Part shown: positions 1 through 5,254 of the stretch, piece after piece | How the letters are laid out: the number at the start of each line of letters is the position of its first letter | Position numbering within the stretch: the stretch's first letter is position 1 | NCBI GenBank assembly: GCA_011049795.1 | Contig: DRHD01000143.1 | Coordinates: 1 to 6,080 of the forward strand | Reading direction: 5' to 3' | DNA from: Porticoccus sp. | GTDB taxonomy: Bacteria > Pseudomonadota > Gammaproteobacteria > Pseudomonadales > Porticoccaceae | DNA: 6,080 nt | Position numbers and translations under genes: made by a program | The notes under the pieces: generated by a model | Database searches by the model: none | What the model saw: the letters and a program-made list of their open reading frames with translations, nothing else | What the model was told of the DNA's origin: nothing

Positions 1-362
1 GTTCTGGTATAGCTCACGCCGGTGCAGGAGTCTATGCGGCAAGCAAAGCGGGAGTAGCGTACCTGACCCGTACCAGCGCTATTGAATTAGCGCCACGTTC
101 CATCCGTGTTAACGCCGTATGTCCGGCTTTGATCGCTGGCACCGGCATGATGACCGACGACGATGGCGGCCCGGACGCACAATTTTTATCCCATCTCACA
201 GCCTTTGGTCGTATGGGTAAGCAGCAAGAAGTGATTGGTATTTACAACTTTCTTGCGGGTGATGGTTCGACGTTTATCACTGGTCAAGAAATTAAAGTGG
301 ATGGCGGGCTTTCCGCCGGTATTGGTTTGCCTGTGTTTGGTGCCATTGAAAATTCACTATAA
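1..362 (+). CDS. Short-chain dehydrogenase/reductase (SDR), C-terminal part, 5' end outside window
   Basis: This is the last ~120 codons of a classical SDR, an NAD(P)-dependent cytosolic oxidoreductase of alcohols and ketones. The frame is open from the left edge (first full codon at 3) to the TAA at 360-362. The catalytic YxxxK motif reads YAASK, with Tyr at 33-35 and Lys at 45-47. It is followed by the family's ELAPRSIRVNAVCP segment and the terminal F.TGQEIKVDGG strand at about 285-308. The Rossmann GxxxGxG region and the catalytic Ser lie before the window. After VDGG the protein has a tail of roughly 18 residues, longer than many SDRs, and the usual PG after VNAV is PA. A TTG at 129 is not the start, because the motifs upstream are in frame. 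The gene ends 9 nt before the aldehyde dehydrogenase, so the two are probably cotranscribed. Family assignment is secure; substrate is unknown. An alcohol/diol dehydrogenase role is inferred from the neighbours. Confidence 0.93.
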   Translation, partial: SGIAHAGAGVYAASKAGVAYLTRTSAIELAPRSIRVNAVCPALIAGTGMMTDDDGGPDAQFLSHLTAFGRMGKQQEVIGIYNFLAGDGSTFITGQEIKVDGGLSAGIGLPVFGAIENSL

Positions 363-371
363 GTTGTCAGC

Positions 372-1895
372 ATGAATAGGTATAGAACGATGGATGATGT
401 GGTTTCTGCTTTATTAAGACGTTACGGCGCTACTTCAAGAACCTGTGAGTTCCTAGCCAAGCAACCGCGGATGTATATCGACGGTCATTTTAAATTAGCT
501 AGTAATGGTGAAACGATCGACTCTATCGAGCCATCGACTGGCGGTTTTATTGCCTCGATCCCTGCTGCCAGCGAGCAGGATGTGGCGTTGGCCGTAGCCG
601 CGGCGCGTAATGCTTTTGACGATGGCTGCTGGTCTACGATGAAGCCCAACCAGCGGGAAAAAATATTGCACCGCCTGGCGGACCTGATTGAAGAAAATGC
701 CCAGACCATTGCCGAAATTGAAACCCTGGATAATGGCAAAGCGATTACTGGCTGCCTGGAAGTCGATGTGGCTACCGGTGCTGATTTGTTGCATTACATG
801 GCGGGTTGGCCTAGCAAGGTTGAAGGGGCGACTCGGGATATTTCTTTCCCCGGAAATACTTTCGCTTATACCTTGCGCGAACCATTGGGCGTTGTTGCCG
901 CTATTGTTCCCTGGAACTGGCCTTTCAATATGGCTATGTGGAAATTAGCGGCGCCGTTGGCGGCGGGCTGTACTTTGGTGATGAAACCCGCGCAACAGAC
1001 ATCGTTGTCGTTATTGTTTTTTGCCGAGCTCTGCGAAGAGGCGGGCATTCCCCCGGGCGTGGTCAATATTGTTAGTGGTCGTGGTAGCTCCGTCGGTAAC
1101 TATCTGGCTTCTCACCCCGACGTTAATAAAGTTTCTTTCACCGGATCTACCGAAGTGGGCAAGGTGGTAGGGCGTGCTGGTCTTGAAAATATGGCTAGGC
1201 TAACGCTAGAGCTAGGTGGTAAATCACCCATGATTGCCTTTGAGGATGCTGACCTTAAAGCACTAGCCGAGGCAACACTTGATAGTGTTTATTTTAACGC
1301 CGGACAAGTTTGCTCCGCCGGATCCCGGCTTTATGTGCATCGCTCGGTATATGCCGTCGCTATCGACGAAATCAAAAAGGTTATCGAAACTATCAAGCTA
1401 GGCCCCGGTCTTGATACCAAAACTGTAATGGGGCCTGTTATTTCTGCTTCCGCCCAGCAGTCAATCATCGACTATATCAATCTCGGTGTTAGCGAAGGTG
1501 CTGAACTTGTGGTCGGTGGTAGCGCCGTTAATCGTAAAGGCTATTTTGTTGAGCCAACATTGTTGGGTAATTGCGCCAACGATATGAAAGTTGTGCAAGA
1601 AGAAATTTTTGGGCCGGTGTTATGCGTTATTGCCTTTGATGATGAGGACGAGGCGGTACGGTTGGCCAATGACAATATTTACGGCCTTGCCGCTAGTGTC
1701 TGGACCAAAGATATTTCCAGGGCACTGCGGGTGGTACCACAAATAAAAGCCGGTTCAGTATGGGTGAATGGCCACGACCTAGTGGATAACGCCATGCCCT
1801 TTGGTGGTTATAAACAGTCAGGTTTTGGCCGTGACCTTGGACCAGAGCAGCTTGCCCATTTTCTGGAAACAAAATCCGTTGTGGTGAACATCTAA
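372..1895 (+). CDS. NAD(P)-dependent aldehyde dehydrogenase (ALDH superfamily)
   Basis: This 507-residue enzyme should oxidise an aldehyde to its carboxylic acid in the cytosol. All core ALDH residues are visible: PWNWP at 180-184 with the oxyanion Asn182, Lys205 of the KPA motif, the nucleotide-binding FTGSTEVG at 256-263, the general base Glu280 in LELGGK, the nucleophile Cys314 in GQVCSAG, and EEIFGP at 410-415. The normally acidic residue of KPAE is Gln208 here (KPAQ), which could affect NAD versus NADP preference. Family homology begins near residue 34 (MYIDG), so the annotated start gives about 33 extra N-terminal residues. No good ribosome-binding site precedes 372, and in-frame ATGs at 390 and 471 are alternatives. 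The gene is 9 nt after the SDR and 27 nt before E1-alpha. That context suggests it removes an aldehyde made by the SDR or released by the thiamine-dependent E1, as AcoD-type ALDHs do for acetaldehyde. The specific substrate is not determinable. Confidence 0.95.
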   Translation: MNRYRTMDDVVSALLRRYGATSRTCEFLAKQPRMYIDGHFKLASNGETIDSIEPSTGGFIASIPAASEQDVALAVAAARNAFDDGCWSTMKPNQREKILHRLADLIEENAQTIAEIETLDNGKAITGCLEVDVATGADLLHYMAGWPSKVEGATRDISFPGNTFAYTLREPLGVVAAIVPWNWPFNMAMWKLAAPLAAGCTLVMKPAQQTSLSLLFFAELCEEAGIPPGVVNIVSGRGSSVGNYLASHPDVNKVSFTGSTEVGKVVGRAGLENMARLTLELGGKSPMIAFEDADLKALAEATLDSVYFNAGQVCSAGSRLYVHRSVYAVAIDEIKKVIETIKLGPGLDTKTVMGPVISASAQQSIIDYINLGVSEGAELVVGGSAVNRKGYFVEPTLLGNCANDMKVVQEEIFGPVLCVIAFDDEDEAVRLANDNIYGLAASVWTKDISRALRVVPQIKAGSVWVNGHDLVDNAMPFGGYKQSGFGRDLGPEQLAHFLETKSVVVNI

Positions 1896-1922
1896 CCATC
1901 AAACAAACAGTCGGGAATTATT

Positions 1923-2906
1923 ATGAGCCTGAACAAAGAACAGAAGCTGACATTATTTCGTAATTTGGTGAGAGCCAGCGAATACAACAAAATGATGTAC
2001 CGGCGAATGATGCAAGGCAAGTTAATCGGTTTTTATCACCCTGCCGAAGGCGCGATTGCCCCAGGTGTTGCCGCCGCCAGTTTTTTAAATCAGGACGATA
2101 ATTTAAATCCTCATCACCGTGGCCATGGTATTACTCATATGGTTAGCAAAGGCATTGACGTTAGCTCTTTCCTGGCAGAACACACGGGTAAAGACACTGG
2201 CTGTTGCAAAGGCCGATCCGCTTGGCATTTTTCCTATCCCGATCACAAGGTTTATCAGCAGTCAGGCTTTATCGGCCATAACTTTGCTCCTTCTGTCGGT
2301 TGGGGTTGGGCAGCCAAACGTCGCAACCAGGGTCAAGTGGTGATGAATTGTTCCGGTGATGGTTCCTATGGGGAAGGCCGTGCCCACGAAGCTTTATTAA
2401 TGGCGCAAAACTGGAAATTGCCAATTATTTTCTTTTGTGAAAACAACCAGATGGCGATTTTTTCACGCGCATCTGAAATGCATCCGATGGAACATATATC
2501 TAGCTTAGCTGCAGGTTATGGTATGGAAGCGGTTGTCGTTGATGGACAGGATGTCTTTGAAGTAGCAGAAGTCACGTTGAAAGCCATAGCTAAAGCGCGA
2601 GCAGGTGGTGGGCCAACCTTTCTTGAATGTAAAACGCTGCGCTTTAACGAGCACGATATAGGTACGCCTGATTTAGGTGGCTGGGAAGAACGCAGTGAGC
2701 AGGAACACGCGGAAATGCGCGAGCGAGAACCGGTTGCACTGGCTACCGCAAAAGTTTTGGATGAGGGCATTCTGTCTCAAGAGGAAATTGAGGCTATTCG
2801 AGAACAAGCACTGGCTGAAATTGCGGCGGTAGAGAAGTTCGCTGATGACAGTGAGATTGCCAGGCCTTCGGAAGAAGAATTGATGGCGGCAGTTTTTGCT
2901 GACTAG
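1923..2906 (+). CDS. Thiamine-dependent dehydrogenase E1 component, alpha subunit (acetoin/pyruvate-dehydrogenase-like, divergent)
   Basis: This 327-residue protein is the E1-alpha subunit that binds thiamine diphosphate (ThDP) with E1-beta and starts the complex's reaction. The ThDP motif is clear: GDG at 145-147 and NN at 174-175, with 26 residues between. HHRGHG at 64-69 followed by KGID (76-79) and GKDTGCCKG (89-97) resembles acetoin-dehydrogenase alpha subunits more than the YR.HG of pyruvate dehydrogenase. The active-site-loop His appears kept as His244 in NEHDIGTPD. Departures are marked: the family's GQEA/GEEA is GAIA (43-46), GKGGSMH is shortened to GRSAWH (97-102), and the usual GHS.SDP loop is EHDIGTPD. 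The length is typical of bacterial E1-alpha. A weak GGGAA site lies at 1913-1917, before the ATG. E1-beta follows after 76 nt. An E1-alpha role is secure; the substrate (acetoin-like alpha-ketol versus 2-oxo acid) is inference. Confidence 0.92.
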   Translation: MSLNKEQKLTLFRNLVRASEYNKMMYRRMMQGKLIGFYHPAEGAIAPGVAAASFLNQDDNLNPHHRGHGITHMVSKGIDVSSFLAEHTGKDTGCCKGRSAWHFSYPDHKVYQQSGFIGHNFAPSVGWGWAAKRRNQGQVVMNCSGDGSYGEGRAHEALLMAQNWKLPIIFFCENNQMAIFSRASEMHPMEHISSLAAGYGMEAVVVDGQDVFEVAEVTLKAIAKARAGGGPTFLECKTLRFNEHDIGTPDLGGWEERSEQEHAEMREREPVALATAKVLDEGILSQEEIEAIREQALAEIAAVEKFADDSEIARPSEEELMAAVFAD

Positions 2907-2982
2907 CAGAGTGCTGGTTAATCGGGCATAGACTAACGTGTGGCTTAGCCAACTGAATAGATAGAATTACACTGGAGAGACC
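2907..2982 (+). other. 76-nt E1-alpha/E1-beta intergenic spacer with short palindrome
   Basis: This is the longest gap between genes in the window. It contains the 11-nt near-perfect palindrome TGGCTTAGCCA at 2941-2951 (5-bp arms around one base) and the E1-beta ribosome-binding site at its 3' end. The arms are too close to form a normal hairpin, so a terminator is not supported. A small operator or chance are both possible. A TAGAAT hexamer at 2962-2967 resembles a -10 box but has no partner -35. There is no open reading frame of note. Confidence 0.4.
2974..2977 (+). promoter_or_regulatory. Ribosome-binding site of E1-beta
   Basis: GGAG lies 5 nt before the ATG at 2983. It gives E1-beta its own translation start despite the 76-nt distance from the E1-alpha stop, and supports the chosen start codon. 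Confidence 0.75.
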
Positions 2983-3954
2983 ATGAGAACCATAACCCTA
3001 ATTGATGCCATTAAAGAGGCATATCAGGAAGAAATGCGCCGTGATGAAGATGTATTTATGGTCGGTCAGGATATTCGCGGCGCTATTTTTCCGCACACCA
3101 AAGGCCTGGTAGAAGAATTTGGGCCAGATCGTATTGTTGATACTCCAATCGCTGAATCGGGTATGTATGGTGTTGCCATGGGAGCCGCGCAGGAAGGATT
3201 GCGACCCATCGTTGATTTTATGTTTGGCGGTTTTACTTATAACGCTTTCTCAGAGTGTACTGTCAGTACGGGGCAGTATCATTTTTTGCACGGCAGCCAG
3301 CGTCCGATGCCGATTGTAATGACCGCCGGTGTCGGCACCGGCCAGCGTTTGGCGAATGACCATGCGATGAGTATTCACGGTACTTTCGCCCACCATCCCG
3401 GTATTAAAGTGGCGATGCCTTCAACCCCTTACGATGCTAAAGGCATGTTTAAAGCGGCGATACGGGATAACAACCCGGTAATGATTCCCTGGCATATGGG
3501 TATCATGATGCTGAAAGGCGAAGTGCCTGATATCGGTGAAGACTACGTTGTGCCGTTAGGTGTGGCCGATGTGAAGCGAGAAGGGTCTGATGTCACAGTC
3601 ATGGCGAATAGCTTGCAGTTGCAACACGCGTTAAAAGTGGCTGACAAATTAGCTGATGAGGGTATCAGCTGTGAAATTATTGATCCCCGCTCCTTCGTAC
3701 CTTTTGATTTGGATACGGTGCTGAAATCTTTGGAAAAAACAAACCGCTTAGTGGTGGTTGATGAAGATTGGGAGTCGGGCTCCTTTGCCAATACCGTTTC
3801 TGCCAATGTGATGGAGCAGGGTTTTGATTTGTTGGATGCGCCAGTCACCCGCGTTACGTTACCCAATATGCCCGTCCCCGGTGGTTATATGGAAGATTAC
3901 ATTGCCCCAAATCCAGAAAAAATAGAAGCGGCTATCCGTAAAGTCTTGGCTTAA
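2983..3954 (+). CDS. Thiamine-dependent dehydrogenase E1 component, beta subunit (transketolase-like, divergent)
   Basis: This 323-residue protein is the E1-beta partner, with a transketolase pyrimidine-binding domain (about 1-175) and a C-terminal transketolase domain (about 195-320). The Glu that activates ThDP is Glu58 in TPIAESG, and the active-site His is His127. The segment PSTPYDAKG.FKAAIRD is strongly conserved family sequence, as is the C-terminal VVDEDWESGSF region. Several normally conserved stretches differ: the DQI.N..AK helix reads SECTVSTGQ (90-98), QHSQS reads NDHAMS (125-130), and the EHK after the PV strand reads WHM. A GGAG site at 2974-2977 sits 5 nt before the ATG, supporting this start. 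The next gene, E2, follows after 17 nt. The subunit acts with E1-alpha to make an acyl/hydroxyalkyl-ThDP adduct and pass it to the E2 lipoyl arm. E1-beta identity is secure; the substrate is unknown. Confidence 0.93.
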   Translation: MRTITLIDAIKEAYQEEMRRDEDVFMVGQDIRGAIFPHTKGLVEEFGPDRIVDTPIAESGMYGVAMGAAQEGLRPIVDFMFGGFTYNAFSECTVSTGQYHFLHGSQRPMPIVMTAGVGTGQRLANDHAMSIHGTFAHHPGIKVAMPSTPYDAKGMFKAAIRDNNPVMIPWHMGIMMLKGEVPDIGEDYVVPLGVADVKREGSDVTVMANSLQLQHALKVADKLADEGISCEIIDPRSFVPFDLDTVLKSLEKTNRLVVVDEDWESGSFANTVSANVMEQGFDLLDAPVTRVTLPNMPVPGGYMEDYIAPNPEKIEAAIRKVLA

Positions 3955-3957
3955 GCG

Positions 3958-3963
3958 AGGAGG
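3958..3963 (+). promoter_or_regulatory. Strong ribosome-binding site of E2
   Basis: A consensus AGGAGG lies 8 nt before the ATG at 3972, just after the E1-beta stop. It is the strongest Shine-Dalgarno in the window, as might be expected for the core subunit, which is needed in many copies per complex. Confidence 0.85.
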
Positions 3964-3971
3964 AACACGTA

Positions 3972-5243
3972 ATGGCAATTGAATATGTAATGCCCAAACT
4001 CGCGATGGCTATGAATGAAGGCACGGTCAGCGAGTGGTTAGTTAAACATGGTGAGAAAGTGGAAGAGGGGCAGCCGCTGGCAGCGATAGAAACAGAAAAA
4101 GTTGCCTATGATGTGGAAGCGCCAACTTCTGGTTATTTATGTATTTTATTGGAGGTGGGTGAAGCCGTTCCTTGTGATCAGCTGATTGCCTATTTTTGTG
4201 AATCAGCAGAGGAAGTGGTTGAGATGGCCGCTGCTGCCAGGCTAGAAGATAACAGTGGAACTGAAACTGCCACTGCTGATTCTGTAACTACTACGCCAAC
4301 CGTTGCTGGTACAGAAATGTCAGTATCAGTAGCCTTAGACCGGACCACGGGGCAGCGAATCATTGCTTCACCGTTGGCGAAAAAAATAGCCAGAGATAAC
4401 AATCTTGACCTGTTATTAGTTGACGGCACAGGTCCCAGTGGCCGCATCGTTAAACGCGATATTGTGGCAGCGTTGGAGCGCGGCCTACAGCATAGCTCTG
4501 CTTCTAATGCGATGACCATTGGTGGTAATCGCGAGTTGGCTCGCATCCCCATTACTGGCATTCGTAAAACCATTGGTGAGCGCATGGTGAAAAGCCTGCA
4601 CACCGCCGCACAGTTATCTTCAGGTTGGGAGTCTGATATAACCGACATGCTAGCGGCGCGGCAGAAGTTTGTGGCGCGGGCAGAGCAGCTAGGCACCAAG
4701 GTGTCGGTGAATGCATTTATTATTAAGGCGATCGTTTACGCCATTCACCAGGTACCGATGGCCAACGCTTGTGAAGAAGGTAGCGATATCGTTGTTTACG
4801 AAAATATTAATATGGGTATTGCGATTTCTATGCCCGGTGCAACTGACTATGACAGCGGTTTGATGGTGGCTGTATTGCGCAATGTAGAGCATATGGGCTT
4901 GGTAGAAATTGATCAGAAAATGAAAGCGTTGATTAATCGCGTGCGCAATGGCGAGGGTAGCGCTGATGATATGTCGGGTTCCACCATTACCCTATCGAGC
5001 ACGGCGGGCATAGCTCCTCCGGGTATGACCACCACGCCGATTCTCAACCTGCCCAATGCAGCATTGGTAGGTCCGTCTACACCAATAGAAAAACCAGTAG
5101 TTCATAACGGTGAAATAGTGGCGCGAACAATGATGCCAGTCAGTTTTACTTTTGATCACCGCTTGATGGACGGCGCGCCCGCGGCTCGATTTATGGCCGC
5201 GCTGCATGAAGCGCTGGAAAACCCCGAACTGATGCTGGCTTGA
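3972..5243 (+). CDS. Dihydrolipoamide acyltransferase E2 (single lipoyl domain)
   Basis: This 423-residue E2 core subunit carries the acyl group from E1 to CoA. Domains in order: one biotinyl/lipoyl domain (1-77) with lipoylated Lys43 in IETEKVAYD; a Thr/Ala/Ser-rich flexible linker (about 93-128); a peripheral-subunit-binding domain (130-168) with ASPLAKKIA and GPSGRIVKRDI, which docks E1 and/or E3; and a CoA-dependent acyltransferase domain (about 188-423) with the HRxxDG active site as HRLMDG (His396, Asp400). The catalytic domain is unusual: about 7 extra residues (289-295) interrupt the usual P.GL.VPV segment, whose Pro is Ala300, and the SNLG/GV.FTPIIN loop reads SSTAGIAPPGMTTTPILN. The acyltransferase active site argues against the alpha/beta-hydrolase-fold AcoC of some acetoin systems. 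A strong AGGAGG site precedes the ATG. E3 begins 11 nt after the stop. The acyl group carried is not determinable from sequence. Confidence 0.95.
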   Translation: MAIEYVMPKLAMAMNEGTVSEWLVKHGEKVEEGQPLAAIETEKVAYDVEAPTSGYLCILLEVGEAVPCDQLIAYFCESAEEVVEMAAAARLEDNSGTETATADSVTTTPTVAGTEMSVSVALDRTTGQRIIASPLAKKIARDNNLDLLLVDGTGPSGRIVKRDIVAALERGLQHSSASNAMTIGGNRELARIPITGIRKTIGERMVKSLHTAAQLSSGWESDITDMLAARQKFVARAEQLGTKVSVNAFIIKAIVYAIHQVPMANACEEGSDIVVYENINMGIAISMPGATDYDSGLMVAVLRNVEHMGLVEIDQKMKALINRVRNGEGSADDMSGSTITLSSTAGIAPPGMTTTPILNLPNAALVGPSTPIEKPVVHNGEIVARTMMPVSFTFDHRLMDGAPAARFMAALHEALENPELMLA

Positions 5244-5246
5244 GGA
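5242..5246 (+). promoter_or_regulatory. Ribosome-binding site of E3, overlapping the E2 stop
   Basis: GAGGA shares bases with the E2 TGA stop (5241-5243) and sits 8 nt before the E3 ATG at 5255. The overlap suggests translational coupling of E3 to E2. Confidence 0.75.
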
Positions 5247-5254
5247 CTGAATCA

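Noticed and set aside
129..362. TTG at 129 as the start of a short 77-residue protein
   Set aside because: The frame stays open to the left edge and encodes the SDR YxxxK motif and conserved strands upstream of 129, so this is only the tail of a larger gene.
2941..2951. TGGCTTAGCCA as a terminator hairpin
   Set aside because: The arms are separated by one base, which cannot form a stable loop, and no T-run follows.
2962..2967. TAGAAT as a -10 promoter element before E1-beta
   Set aside because: No acceptable -35 hexamer is seen about 17 nt upstream, and the neighbouring genes look cotranscribed, so chance is the simpler explanation.
4190..4699. Minus-strand open frame of 169 codons within E2
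   Set aside because: It lies wholly antisense to well-supported E2 linker and domain sequence, shows no recognisable motif, and is best explained as a shadow frame.
3972..5243. E2 as an alpha/beta-hydrolase-fold AcoC type acetoin E2
   Set aside because: The C-terminal domain has the HRxxDG acyltransferase active site and E2 core pattern, not a hydrolase nucleophile elbow.
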